This document shows, piece by piece, positions 49,733 to 58,768 of a stretch of DNA of 64,000 nt. Origin of the DNA: Vibrio sp. STUT-A11 (GTDB taxonomy: Bacteria > Pseudomonadota > Gammaproteobacteria > Enterobacterales > Vibrionaceae); NCBI RefSeq assembly GCF_026000435.1, contig NZ_AP026764.1, positions 1 through 64,000 of the forward strand, read 5' to 3'. Position numbers and translations under genes: made by a program. The notes below the pieces were generated by a model that made no database searches, was not told the origin of the DNA, and saw only the letters and a list, made by a program, of their open reading frames with translations. Numbering within the stretch: the first letter of the stretch is position 1; every line of letters starts with the position of its first letter.

Positions 49733-51604
49733 ATGAAATTCAGACACAAGGTTGTCACCGCCTCTTCAATTTTGCTACTAATTACTGTATCGCTACTGTC
49801 GATAGAGCAAGTCATAACAATCCGTACGCAAACCAGCGAACATATTGATTCTAGCGTGCAGGAAATACTAACGAGCGTAGGGAACACCGTAGAATCAGAG
49901 ATGGCAGCCAAGAAAGATCTTGCTCGCTCTACTACCGAAATCATTGAGCTAGATCCAAACTCATATGACTATGTTAAGAGTATTGTCGAGAAACCAACCC
50001 TGAAATCCAGCTTCATCGCGATTGGTTTAGGATATGACAGTAACGGATTCGTGGTCGAAAATGACGATGGGTGGGAACCAGATGCGACTTACGACCCTCG
50101 TAAACGTCCTTGGTTTATCGACGCAAAGAACAAAGGCGACCTTGCAGTTACCGCTCCATATGTTGATGTCTCGACGAAAAGTGTCATTATCTCGGTTGGA
50201 ACAGCGGTCCAAGAAAATGGTCAGTTTACAGGTGCTATGTTTTATGACTTAGCTCTCACGACACTTTCCGATTTGGTCAATCAAGTAAACTTGTTTGACG
50301 CGGGCTATCTGTTTCTAGTTTCTTCTGATGGCACCACCATTGCGCACCCTAACAGCAAGCTTCATGGCGAGAAAATAAGCAGCTACTTACCGCAGGTCAA
50401 ACTGGAAAGCACGAATCAAAAGATTGAAATTGATGGCAGCCCTTACATGGTCAGCCTCGAGCACATTCCAAGCGAAGATTGGTACCTAGGTGCAGTAATC
50501 GACGAAACAATCGCCTATGCAGACGTAGCGGAGTTACGTAACAGTGCGATCATTTATTCAATCATTGCGATTATCGCGTCAATTATTGCGTTAACTCTGT
50601 TGATTCGCACATTAATGCGCCCGCTTGATACTCTCAACAACGCGATTAAAGATGTGGCATCAGGAAAAGGCGATCTCACTCAACGTCTGGAAACCAATAC
50701 CGATCCTGAGTTTTCTGAGCTTGCAAAAAACTTCAACACCTTTATAGAAAACTTACAGCATCAAATCATTGAATCAAAAAATATTTCTGACCAGATCTTA
50801 ACTGGTACGCAAATTACCGCCAAGGGTGCCGAAGACTCCGCAGGCGCAATTCAAACTCAGCTACAGGAGCTTGAACAGTTAGCAACGGCCATGCACGAAA
50901 TGTCGGTTACAGCAACCGAAGTAGCGAATAATGCTCAAGGAGCTGCTAGTGCAGCGAAAGAAGCGGATCAAGCGACGGTTGAAGGTTCATCAGTCGTAAG
51001 CGAGTCGACACAAACCATCAACCTGCTTTCGGACAGTATTGATTTGGCCGTCGAGGAGGTTCATGTCCTTGAATCGGCAACGGCGAACATTGAAACGATC
51101 CTTAAAGTGATTAACGACATCGCAGATCAAACCAACCTACTCGCGCTTAACGCAGCGATTGAAGCCGCACGAGCGGGTGAGTCAGGTCGAGGCTTTGCTG
51201 TGGTAGCAGATGAAGTGCGTACGTTAGCTCAGCGCACACAAGAGTCCACTACAGAGATTCGTAGCATGATTGAACAGCTTCAGTCTGGAGCTTCATCCGT
51301 TGCCAGTGCGATGCACCAAAGTAAGGGCAGCGCTGTAGAAGCCGTGGAAAAAGCCGAGTTAGCCAATAATTCACTGCAACGTATTCGTGATGCTATTCAG
51401 CGAATTTCTGACATGAACTTACAGATAGCCTCTGCAGCTGAAGAGCAGAGCTTAGTTGCTGAAGAGATCAACAACAATACCGTTAATATTAAAGACCTGT
51501 CTACTCAGGTTGCTGAATCAGCGAATCGAACCAACGAAGCAATGCAAACTCAGCAAGAGGATGTTCATAAACAAGACGAAATCCTCAATCGATTTACCGT
51601 ATAA
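49733..51604 (+). CDS. Methyl-accepting chemotaxis protein with dCache sensor
   Basis: 623 residues in the classic layout: span 1 (about 8-28), a periplasmic double Cache domain (30-260), span 2 (about 264-284), HAMP, then the signalling domain with 'DIADQTNLLALNAAIEAARAGESGRGFAVVADEVRTLAQRTQEST'. The Cache pocket has 'YDPRKRPWFIDAK...TAPYVDV', resembling the amino-acid-binding dCache motif, so an amino acid is a likely attractant (inference). AGAGGA precedes the start. Confidence 0.94.
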   Translation: MKFRHKVVTASSILLLITVSLLSIEQVITIRTQTSEHIDSSVQEILTSVGNTVESEMAAKKDLARSTTEIIELDPNSYDYVKSIVEKPTLKSSFIAIGLGYDSNGFVVENDDGWEPDATYDPRKRPWFIDAKNKGDLAVTAPYVDVSTKSVIISVGTAVQENGQFTGAMFYDLALTTLSDLVNQVNLFDAGYLFLVSSDGTTIAHPNSKLHGEKISSYLPQVKLESTNQKIEIDGSPYMVSLEHIPSEDWYLGAVIDETIAYADVAELRNSAIIYSIIAIIASIIALTLLIRTLMRPLDTLNNAIKDVASGKGDLTQRLETNTDPEFSELAKNFNTFIENLQHQIIESKNISDQILTGTQITAKGAEDSAGAIQTQLQELEQLATAMHEMSVTATEVANNAQGAASAAKEADQATVEGSSVVSESTQTINLLSDSIDLAVEEVHVLESATANIETILKVINDIADQTNLLALNAAIEAARAGESGRGFAVVADEVRTLAQRTQESTTEIRSMIEQLQSGASSVASAMHQSKGSAVEAVEKAELANNSLQRIRDAIQRISDMNLQIASAAEEQSLVAEEINNNTVNIKDLSTQVAESANRTNEAMQTQQEDVHKQDEILNRFTV

Positions 51605-51620
51605 AGTAACCTTCAATAAC

Positions 51621-51644
51621 AACAGCGAGCCTAGCTCGCTGTTT
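51621..51644 (+). terminator. Terminator of the dCache receptor gene
   Basis: AACAGCGAGC / GCTCGCTGTT stem with a 3-base loop and a T tail. Confidence 0.9.
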
Positions 51645-51671
51645 TGCGTTTCATCCACTTATAAATTCAGA

Positions 51672-52052
51672 CTACAGTCTTAAATCGACATGAACATAAC
51701 GATCGTTTGAACGACGATAATAGTGATCGTCAACTTTCAAATAGGTCAAATTACCAATTTGGATAAATACGCTATTGCTTGGAACGCGATCGCGGTAGTA
51801 ATACCTTTGTCTTGGTGGTCTATGCTCAACCACAATCACATCTCGATGCTTATATTTATGTTTATGCTTATGCTTACGCTTATGGTGGTGACGATCATGG
51901 TCATCATCATCGTGGTAGTGATGATGATGCTCTCGTTCATAGCGATGTTTATGCTTTGGATCCGCCATCGCGTCGGCACTAAACATACCTAAAGAAAGCA
52001 TCACGCCAGCCATGGCAACAGATAATTGTTTTGACACAACAGTTCCTCTCAT
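51672..52052 (-). CDS. Secreted His-rich protein
   Basis: 126 residues after choosing the start MRGTVVSKQLS, which has AGGGG eight bases upstream. Signal peptide 'LSVAMAGVMLSLGMFSADAMA', then a tract of about 40 residues made almost only of His, Asp, Lys, Arg and Tyr (residues ~30-70), then a small C-terminal domain 'SVFIQIGNLTYLKVDDHYYRRSNDRYVHVDLRL'. A periplasmic or surface metal-binding protein is likely; the C-terminal part is like DUF6515/RcnB-type tails, with low certainty. Confidence 0.75.
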   Translation of the reverse strand: MRGTVVSKQLSVAMAGVMLSLGMFSADAMADPKHKHRYEREHHHHYHDDDDHDRHHHKRKHKHKHKYKHRDVIVVEHRPPRQRYYYRDRVPSNSVFIQIGNLTYLKVDDHYYRRSNDRYVHVDLRL

Positions 52053-52206
52053 CGAAATTACCCCTCTGATCTTAGGCAGCGGGGAGCTATACCATGTCAG
52101 ATCCCCGCTAAGGTTTTTCACCAAACCGTCAGTTTTTTTGCCAAATATCGGGGTTACGTCAGAACCATTACTCCGCCACAATGCCTATCATTATTTCTGA
52201 ACCAAT

Positions 52207-52239
52207 AAAAAAGCCGCGCTATTTCATCAGCGCGGCTTT
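52207..52239 (-). terminator. Terminator of the amino-acid permease gene
   Basis: AAAGCCGCGCT / AGCGCGGCTTT, 8-base loop, followed on the minus strand by a T tract. Confidence 0.88.
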
Positions 52240-52264
52240 AGCAAAATTGTCTTTTACAAGGTTA

Positions 52265-53422
52265 TTACACTGCTTGAGCAATTAACAAGAAGCAGCCAAA
52301 CAAGAACATCATGCCCATTCCCATCGCGCCACCGCCAGCTTCATAGATATTGCTATCTTCCACTGGTACACGACGGACTTTCATCGTCATCGAAAGAGGA
52401 ACAAATACCGCGAGGAATACCAAGATAATACCAGCATAGCTAAGGATAGCTAAGAAGTGCTCTGGTGCAAACACCGCCCCCAACAAAGGTAAGATAAATG
52501 TGGTTACAAACACCACTGGCTTATTTGCTTGTAACAAGTCTGCATTTTGGTCGTAAAGAGCCATCGCCACCCCTAAGAAAGAGGTCAGTAGCGCAAGGCC
52601 CGTAAACATAGACAGAATAAACTCCAGACCCGAGTACTGCTCTCCAAGTACCGCAATCAATTCAGTCACATTTGAGTATTGTGCTAGTTCATGAGGTGGT
52701 AGGTTACCTACAACAGCAAGCAGCCAAAGCAGATAACAAACAAGCGGAATGGTCGAGCCAGCAATGATCATGTTACGCAGTTGCGTTTTACTCGCTTCTT
52801 TGTTGTAGCTTACAAGTGAAGGAATCACCACCATAAAGCCAAAGCTTGTAAATAGAACAGAGCTGGTTTTAATCAAGGCCACTTTGTCTTCGCTGACGAC
52901 TTCATCCAATCCTTCAAACGTCACGCTTGGCATAAGAGCAAAAAGAGTGAGAACAAGTGCGACGATCATACCAATAAACAAGGCGCGATTAAGCTTATCA
53001 ACGACACCAGTGCCGGCAGAAACAACGATGCCAACCAAAAGAGTGAAGCCAACTTGGCTTGAAATTGTCGAGATTGGGAGTCCCATCGACGCAGTAACTT
53101 TTTGTAGCAAATCACCAGCACCGATAATGTAAGCCATGAGTAGACAAACAAGCAGCGCATAAAGCAGGCCGTTAGTAATCAACTGACCACCTTTACCCAG
53201 CGTTTCTCGGGCAATCGCGTTCATGCTAACGCCACCACCAACTTTACAGCTCGCTTCAAGAAGAAGCAGTGCCGCGTAAGTGGTTCCGGCCCAGATGAAT
53301 AGCATAAGAAGTGTGCCCCAAAGGAGGCCAAATTGAGCAAGCACCATAGGTATAGCAAGCATACCGGCGCCAAGAGCAGTACCTGCAACAATCAGGGAGC
53401 TGCCGACAAGTTTTAGATTCAC
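52265..53422 (-). CDS. Aromatic amino-acid permease (TyrP/Mtr family)
   Basis: 385 residues, eleven membrane spans. The start is a GTG (VNLKLVGSSLIVAGTALGAGMLAIPMV), with AGAGGT seven bases ahead; the longer frame adds a non-homologous tail. 'GSSLIVAGTALGAGMLAIP' and 'FGFMVVIPSLVSYNKEASKTQLRNMIIAGSTIPLVCYLLWL' are typical of the HAAAP tyrosine/tryptophan symporters. No clear TyrR box was found upstream, but direct repeats of the type CCARTTTTSGG lie near 53500-53525. Confidence 0.92.
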   Translation of the reverse strand: MNLKLVGSSLIVAGTALGAGMLAIPMVLAQFGLLWGTLLMLFIWAGTTYAALLLLEASCKVGGGVSMNAIARETLGKGGQLITNGLLYALLVCLLMAYIIGAGDLLQKVTASMGLPISTISSQVGFTLLVGIVVSAGTGVVDKLNRALFIGMIVALVLTLFALMPSVTFEGLDEVVSEDKVALIKTSSVLFTSFGFMVVIPSLVSYNKEASKTQLRNMIIAGSTIPLVCYLLWLLAVVGNLPPHELAQYSNVTELIAVLGEQYSGLEFILSMFTGLALLTSFLGVAMALYDQNADLLQANKPVVFVTTFILPLLGAVFAPEHFLAILSYAGIILVFLAVFVPLSMTMKVRRVPVEDSNIYEAGGGAMGMGMMFLFGCFLLIAQAV

Positions 53423-54101
53423 GGTTAATACCTCTAAATTCAATCCGTTTTTGTTTCGCCTGCCGTACTCAATCCAAAGTACAAACAACAAAAAGTTCCC
53501 TATTTGCCAAAATTGGCCGAAAACTGGCGGCAATTAGCAATAACATGCACTGAAAAAAGAGAATGTACTCTAATTTCATCGGCATGTAGGCGATCATTTT
53601 TGGGCGATATTCTGATTGATGGGATGCCCACATTTTGGGTTCGAAGCAAAATAGGTCATCAGATTCATCAATCTCTCACTCGAAATAGAATGAGATTGGT
53701 TCGGCGAGATTGTACGGCATAACCAGGAGAATTGAAAAGTAAAAGGTCAAAGTTTCAGCCATATATTTTAGTGATTGCAACTAAATACCTAACATGTGCG
53801 GTTAAAACAACCAGTAAAGAGAGGAATGTCTGGCACTCTCACGGGGATATATCGAGTGTACAATTTTATTTACAGCTTGGAAGAAGACGTTAAATTCCAA
53901 TGCCGTAGCCTAGATCAGACAATATCGCTATTATTCGCTGCGTACCGACATCGTTCGGTTCACATACCTCTAAAACACTGAGTTACGGTTCGAAAATTTG
54001 GTAACTTAAGTGGCGAAATGCTGGGTTCGGTTCCCCAGCATTTACATTTCCCTTGGTATTAAACCAAATCTATACGACACATAACTCTTTGAGTTTATTA
54101 G
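53423..54101. other. 679-base region without a supported gene
   Basis: Two short plus-strand frames (53504-53722, 53796-53981) lack ribosome sites and have atypical composition. The only clear structure is a hairpin at 54016-54043 (AAATGCTGGG / CCCAGCATTT, 8-base loop) with a weak T-rich tail, which could end an unseen small transcript. Confidence 0.35.
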
Positions 54102-54410
54102 TCAGCTTTCGTCTAAAGCCTGGATCATATACGTCAAAGCATCAACACCCTCATCTGCAATCACTTTTTCGGTTTTGCTCATGCTCTTATAAAGGGTTTG
54201 CAATTCTTCTTCACCAATCGATTCACGATGTAAGTAAAGTTCCTTGTAGTTCATTAATCGTGACTGGGATTCACGCGTCAACGCCAACACATCTCCACCG
54301 GATGTTTGCTGTTTGTCTGCAATCTCACTAAGTAACGTATCTAAAATGCGTTGCATTTTGCGAATATCTGTTTCATTCGTTTTTGAATGATAGGACTGAT
54401 AATGTTCCAT
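54102..54410 (-). CDS. Hypothetical helical protein (102 aa)
   Basis: Unrecognised. Strongly charged, helical and probably coiled-coil throughout ('IRKMQRILDTLLSEIADKQQTSGGDVLALTRESQSRLMNYKELYLHRESIGEEELQTLYKSMSKTEKVI'), with no membrane span. It is divergent from the XRE regulator gene, with a 138-base gap between them, so the regulator may control it. Confidence 0.72.
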   Translation of the reverse strand: MEHYQSYHSKTNETDIRKMQRILDTLLSEIADKQQTSGGDVLALTRESQSRLMNYKELYLHRESIGEEELQTLYKSMSKTEKVIADEGVDALTYMIQALDES

Positions 54411-54548
54411 TTTTTATAGCCAACTGAAATTTATGTATTTTTTAGGTCGCCATTCATATACCTAATTTTTAACAAGATAAAGAGCAGCTGGTTAAACTGG
54501 TCCACTTCTTGCGTATTTTAGGTCAAAACAGTCCATTCTGGAGATGGT

Positions 54549-54878
54549 ATGCAAGTCGACCCTATTATCGAAGCACTGATCAAAAGGCGAAAAGAGCTCG
54601 GCTTCTCCCGTGAACAAATCGCCAAAATGGCAGGGATGAGCGTTAAAACCTATCAAAGAATTGAACGAGGTGAATCCGATCTCAAACTTTCACAATACCG
54701 CTCAATCTTAAGATCAATGCAGCTAACTGATCTTGATATTGCACTCGATATCAGGGGCGTGGAACATGTGACAGAACAGGATCTTGCCTCCATCGCTCGC
54801 CTATTATCACCTGAAGCACAAGCCTTATTAGTACGTCTTTTATCTCTCATACTCGCGCAGCGTAATAGCACTTCCTAA
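54549..54878 (+). CDS. XRE-family helix-turn-helix regulator
   Basis: 109 residues; the N-terminal XRE helix-turn-helix ('IEALIKRRKELGFSREQIAKMAGMSVKTYQRIERGESDLKLSQYRSIL') is clear and is followed by a short helical tail likely used for dimerisation. GGAGAT lies before the ATG. It faces away from the helical hypothetical protein. Not part of a recognisable phage or toxin-antitoxin module. Confidence 0.88.
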   Translation: MQVDPIIEALIKRRKELGFSREQIAKMAGMSVKTYQRIERGESDLKLSQYRSILRSMQLTDLDIALDIRGVEHVTEQDLASIARLLSPEAQALLVRLLSLILAQRNSTS

Positions 54879-54976
54879 GTCGGATGGTCTGTCACAATTA
54901 AGCTGCAATATCGGTTCTCCAATATGTAATGGAGACGTTTTAGATCGCCTTGCATAACCACTCCTTACCACGTACA

Positions 54977-55000
54977 CTTAATCGCAATTCGACGATTAAG
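54977..55000. promoter_or_regulatory. ArsR operator before arsR
   Basis: CTTAATCG-N8-CGATTAAG, perfect 8-bp arms, 16 bases before the arsR start codon. The part TTCGACGATTAA recurs before acr3. Confidence 0.6.
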
Positions 55001-55015
55001 TATAAAGACCGACTG

Positions 55016-55357
55016 ATGAACGACAAATGCAGTAATACTTGCCAGGTTTCTTTCAAAACGACCGAGCAACAACTTAACAAAGAAAGAACCTTGGCTGCAC
55101 AGGCAAAAGCTTTGTCACACCCTGCACGTATACGCATCCTGCATATCCTCCATAAGTTAGACACAATGGACAACTGCTTGAATAGTGATTTAGTCTCTGA
55201 GCTGGGCCTTGCGCAATCAACCGTTTCTGAGCACTTACGAATTCTAAAACAGGCAGGCTTTATTACTGCCGAGCCTAATCCACCAAAAGTTTGTTACCGT
55301 ATTCAGCGCGAGGCTTTGGATAGTTTTAACGCTGAGTTTTCTAACCTTTTTAACTAA
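55016..55357 (+). CDS. arsR: ArsR-family arsenic-responsive repressor
   Basis: 113 residues; winged helix 'LAAQAKALSHPARIRILHILHKLDTMDNCLNSDLVSELGLAQSTVSEHLRILKQAGFITAEPNPPKVCYRI'. The start is set at MNDKCSNTCQ because the upstream codons overlap the operator. The N-terminal CSNTC and Cys in 'DNCLN' are candidate As(III) ligands rather than the ELCVC motif of E. coli ArsR. It is followed 74 bases later by acr3, so it should sense arsenite or antimonite. Confidence 0.85.
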   Translation: MNDKCSNTCQVSFKTTEQQLNKERTLAAQAKALSHPARIRILHILHKLDTMDNCLNSDLVSELGLAQSTVSEHLRILKQAGFITAEPNPPKVCYRIQREALDSFNAEFSNLFN

Positions 55358-55400
55358 CTAATCGCCCTGCAAGCTACGAGGGTAAGTGCAAATTCAACAA

Positions 55401-55421
55401 TCGTTTTTCGACGATAAACGA
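55401..55421. promoter_or_regulatory. Second ArsR-like site before acr3
   Basis: TCGTTT...AAACGA inverted repeat (55401-55421) containing TTCGACGATAAA, which shares TTCGACGAT with the site before arsR. It lies 10 bases before the acr3 start codon. Confidence 0.5.
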
Positions 55422-55431
55422 GGAAGATACG

Positions 55432-56487
55432 ATGACCACCGAAGTTTTAAGTAGTGCTAGCAATAAAATGAGTTTTCTGGATCGATATCTCACAGTATGG
55501 ATCTTCGTCGCGATGGCAACTGGTGTCGCTATCGGTGCCGTTTTCCCTCAAGTTGCCCAATGGAACGAAGCCATGTCAGTCGGCAGTACCAACATACCGC
55601 TGGCTATTGGCTTGATCCTGATGATGTATCCGCCACTGGCGAAAGTTGACTACGGCTTGCTGGGAACAGTGACGAAAGACAAAAAAGCCATCACGCTTTC
55701 ATTAGCGATGAACTGGATTGTTGGTCCGATTCTGATGTTCATTCTTGCGCTGACATTCCTGGGCGATCATCCTGGCTACATGGTTGGGATAATCCTCATC
55801 GGTCTTGCTCGTTGCATCGCTATGGTTCTGGTGTGGAACGATATCGGCGGCGGTAACAAAGAGTATGGGGCCGCGCTGGTCGCTTTGAACAGTGCTTTTC
55901 AAATTTTGACTTACAGCGTCATGGCATGGCTGTTTATTACGGTACTGCCACCCTATTTTGGCTATGAAGGTTTCATCGTTGATATCTCTATGGGAGATAT
56001 AGCTGAAAGCGTTCTGATTTACCTTGGCATCCCTTTTCTCGCTGGCTTTCTTAGCCGTAAGTGGCTGGTCGCAGCTAAGGGTGAGCAATGGTACAAAGAC
56101 GAGTTCATCCCGCGAATTTCACCCATCACGTTAGTCGCTCTGCTTGCAACCATTGTTTTGATGTTCAGCTTAAAAGGTGAAATGATTTTAGAGCTTCCTA
56201 TGGATGTATTCCGAGTCGCGATTCCACTGGCTATTTACTTCGTATTGATGTTTTTTGTTAGCTTCTTTATCGGTAAAAAAATCGGGCTTCCTTATGACAA
56301 AAATGCTTCTATCGCTTATACAGCGACTGGTAACAACTTCGAACTCGCTATCGCAGTTTCTATCGCGGTATTTGGTTTAAATTCCGACCAAGCGTTTGCA
56401 GGTGTGATTGGCCCACTGATTGAGGTGCCAGTGTTAATCGCGTTAGTTAACGTCGCACTCAGAATGAAAGCGAAATACACCGCCTGA
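55432..56487 (+). CDS. acr3: ACR3-family arsenite efflux permease
   Basis: 351 residues with ten membrane spans. 'SFLDRYLTVWIFVAMATGVAIGAVFP', the essential Cys and Glu regions 'IGLARCIAMVLVWNDIGGGNKEYGAALVALNS' and 'TATGNNFELAIAVSIAVFG' are the family marks. It exports As(OH)3 using the proton gradient. With arsR it forms a two-gene unit; no arsenate reductase gene is nearby. Confidence 0.95.
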   Translation: MTTEVLSSASNKMSFLDRYLTVWIFVAMATGVAIGAVFPQVAQWNEAMSVGSTNIPLAIGLILMMYPPLAKVDYGLLGTVTKDKKAITLSLAMNWIVGPILMFILALTFLGDHPGYMVGIILIGLARCIAMVLVWNDIGGGNKEYGAALVALNSAFQILTYSVMAWLFITVLPPYFGYEGFIVDISMGDIAESVLIYLGIPFLAGFLSRKWLVAAKGEQWYKDEFIPRISPITLVALLATIVLMFSLKGEMILELPMDVFRVAIPLAIYFVLMFFVSFFIGKKIGLPYDKNASIAYTATGNNFELAIAVSIAVFGLNSDQAFAGVIGPLIEVPVLIALVNVALRMKAKYTA

Positions 56488-56889
56488 TGCAAGAGTTTAC
56501 TGAATATCGCTCAGGCGCTTCCCTAACGGAATGTGTTCTCCGTTGAATACACAAACTCAGTGAACTCGCCAAACGTAGCCCAATTGCTGTTGGGCTTCGT
56601 TCTTTCACCCGCCCTATAAACAACCTCTCAATGCACTGAATTGCTCAATCATCACACTGACTACAATTACATATACATCTTAAAGAAGTACGAAACCCGA
56701 TCACGCTCTCGATTCTGTACGTTGAGCACACAGCAATTCAGTTAAGAGCCTAAGTCTCTCTATTTAAACAGAATAGTTTTTAAATACCATGCTAAGCTGT
56801 AATAAAGCTCGTTCACTGCTGAAATATATCCAGTAATTTCAGGGCATCAAAATGACTTGTCCAAACATCTTTCAGGGAAGCTCCGCACT
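56488..56889. other. Intergenic region with a terminator after acr3
   Basis: 402 bases. AGCCCAA / TTGGGCT (56577-56596) with a T-rich tail ends the ars transcript. The rest should hold the promoter of the efflux operon; no regulator site is obvious. Confidence 0.45.
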
Positions 56890-57837
56890 ATGAAGCGAAT
56901 TATCTTTGGCACCTTAATTATTGCTCTACTGACTGCATGTTCAAAAGACAACACGCATCAAGCACTCGGAACACTTGAGCGTGACCGCGTCACTTTCACC
57001 GCGACCTCAAATGAGATAATTCGCGCCCTACCCGTTAAGGAAGGCAGCCAAGTTAGTGAAGGTGAAGTTCTCGTGCAATTGGATACCAAGAACCAACAAG
57101 CGGTGCTCGCACACACAGTAGCCGAGCAAGCCAAAGCCGAAGCTTATCTCTTGAAGTTAACTAACGGTGAGCGTCCAGAAGACATCGCTGCCGCCTCGGC
57201 AAAAGTCGCAAGAGCCGAAGCGCAACTCACAGAAGCTCAGAAAAGCTATCAACGCACAGTCGAACTGGTACGCAAGAAGCTTATTAGCCAATCGGAGAAA
57301 GACTCTGCACTGGCAGCAAGAGATTCAGCTCGGGCTGAGTTGAACTCCGCCAAAGAAGAGTTCAGCAAGCTCACTGCCGGTTCTCGACCTGAAGATATTG
57401 ATCAGGCTAAAGCGGAATTGATGGCAGCGAAAGCGGATGTTGCGCTGCAAGAACAGAAACTGGCAGAACTGACCATTACCGCCACCCGAGATGGAACGTT
57501 GGATAACTTACCCTACAACCTTGGCGAGCGAGTGCCTTTAAATGGTATTGTTGCCGTAATACAAGCGAGCAGGGTTCCCTATGCCCGAGTGTACGTTCCT
57601 GCTAAATTCCGCCTTAATTTTGTCCCAGGTAAAACCGTTACCGTTAATGTGGATGGACTGGCAAGTTCTTTACAGGGAACCGTACGCTGGGTAGCTACCG
57701 AGCCGTCATTTACGCCTTATTTCGCGCTCACAGAAGAAGAACGTTCGCGTTTGATGTATCTGGCTGAAGTCGATTTACCTGAGTCGGCAAAATCGCTACC
57801 TTCTGGTGTGCCAGCTCAAGTTGACCTAGTGGAGTAA
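56890..57837 (+). CDS. HlyD-type periplasmic adaptor lipoprotein
   Basis: About 315 residues. Lipobox 'LIIALLTACSKDN'; barrel-sandwich halves 'RALPVKEGSQVSEGEVLVQLDT' and 'ATRDGTLDNLPYNLGERVP' flank a long helical hairpin (residues ~75-190). It resembles YbhG/EmrA-like adaptors of ABC exporters. Start set at MKRIIFGTLI. Four bases separate it from the ATPase gene, so the three genes form one operon for efflux across both membranes with an outer-membrane TolC (inference). Confidence 0.9.
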   Translation: MKRIIFGTLIIALLTACSKDNTHQALGTLERDRVTFTATSNEIIRALPVKEGSQVSEGEVLVQLDTKNQQAVLAHTVAEQAKAEAYLLKLTNGERPEDIAAASAKVARAEAQLTEAQKSYQRTVELVRKKLISQSEKDSALAARDSARAELNSAKEEFSKLTAGSRPEDIDQAKAELMAAKADVALQEQKLAELTITATRDGTLDNLPYNLGERVPLNGIVAVIQASRVPYARVYVPAKFRLNFVPGKTVTVNVDGLASSLQGTVRWVATEPSFTPYFALTEEERSRLMYLAEVDLPESAKSLPSGVPAQVDLVE

Positions 57838-57841
57838 TGCC

Positions 57842-58768
57842 ATGACGGAATACGCCATTCAGGCTAAGAATGTAGTCAGAAAATTCGGTAATTTCACGGC
57901 GATAAACGACATCACACTGAATGTTCCCAAAGGTTCTATCTACGGATTTTTGGGTCCGAATGGCTGCGGTAAGTCGACAACTATTCGTGTACTGACAGGT
58001 TTGCTCAGCCCTACCGAAGGCAACGTCGATGTTCTTGGGCTGGAGATTCCTAGGCAGTCCGAAATGCTGCGCCTCAAGATCGGTTACATGACACAGAAGT
58101 TCTCACTTTATGACGATCTCTCTGTCCAAGAAAACCTCGAATTTATTGGCCAAATTTTTGGTCTGGGTAGCAAAGCGCTTAAAACCCGGATTGAAGAACA
58201 ATTGAGAACCTATGGGTTGGATCAGCTACGAAAGCAACGAGTCAGCGGCATGAGTGGCGGACAAAAACAACGCCTTTCTCTTGCTGCTGCAACAATGCAT
58301 AACCCCGAACTTCTGTTTCTTGATGAGCCTACCTCCGCCGTCGATCCTGAAAACCGACGTGAGTTTTGGGAGCAGTTGTTTGATTTATGCGACCAAGGCA
58401 CCACCATTTTAGTCACCACCCATTACATGGACGAAGCCGAACGGTGCCATCGTCTGGCTATTATGGAGTCAGGTGAAATTCGTGCCGATGGTGAACCGGA
58501 ACAGTTGATGGAAAATATGGGCGTGAACATTATTGAAGTCAAATCAGACAAACTGCGTGAGTTAAAAGAAAAACTCCTTCAACGTGATGAGGTTCGTTCT
58601 GCCGCTCAGTTGGGGATTCGTTTGCGCATTCTGATCCACCAGCATGTTGAGCATCCAATAAATTGGCTCAAACAGACATTTCCGGAATTAGAAAATGCCG
58701 AAATGAATCATGCACGACCAAGCCTGGAAGATGTCTTCGTCACTGTAACTGGGAAAGGCCGCCAATGA
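57842..58768 (+). CDS. ABC exporter ATPase (YbhF/YhhJ-linked type)
   Basis: 308 residues with a single nucleotide-binding domain: Walker A 'GPNGCGKSTT', signature 'MSGGQKQRLSLAAA', Walker B 'LLFLDEPTSAVD', H-loop 'TTHYMDEAE'. E. coli YbhF has two such domains; this one has only one, so it should act as a homodimer. The stop overlaps the permease start in ATGA. Confidence 0.92.
   Translation: MTEYAIQAKNVVRKFGNFTAINDITLNVPKGSIYGFLGPNGCGKSTTIRVLTGLLSPTEGNVDVLGLEIPRQSEMLRLKIGYMTQKFSLYDDLSVQENLEFIGQIFGLGSKALKTRIEEQLRTYGLDQLRKQRVSGMSGGQKQRLSLAAATMHNPELLFLDEPTSAVDPENRREFWEQLFDLCDQGTTILVTTHYMDEAERCHRLAIMESGEIRADGEPEQLMENMGVNIIEVKSDKLRELKEKLLQRDEVRSAAQLGIRLRILIHQHVEHPINWLKQTFPELENAEMNHARPSLEDVFVTVTGKGRQ

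Noticed and set aside
49484..49747. Minus-strand 87-residue frame upstream of the dCache receptor
   Set aside because: Overlaps the receptor's start and ribosome site, and its sequence has no family features.
51723..51992. Plus-strand Met/Val/Ile-rich frame
   Set aside because: A product of the His/Asp codon repeats of the His-rich gene read in complement, not a membrane protein.
53504..53981. Two short plus-strand frames in the gap after the amino-acid permease
   Set aside because: No ribosome sites, Arg/Cys-rich shadow-like composition, partly overlapping the permease promoter.
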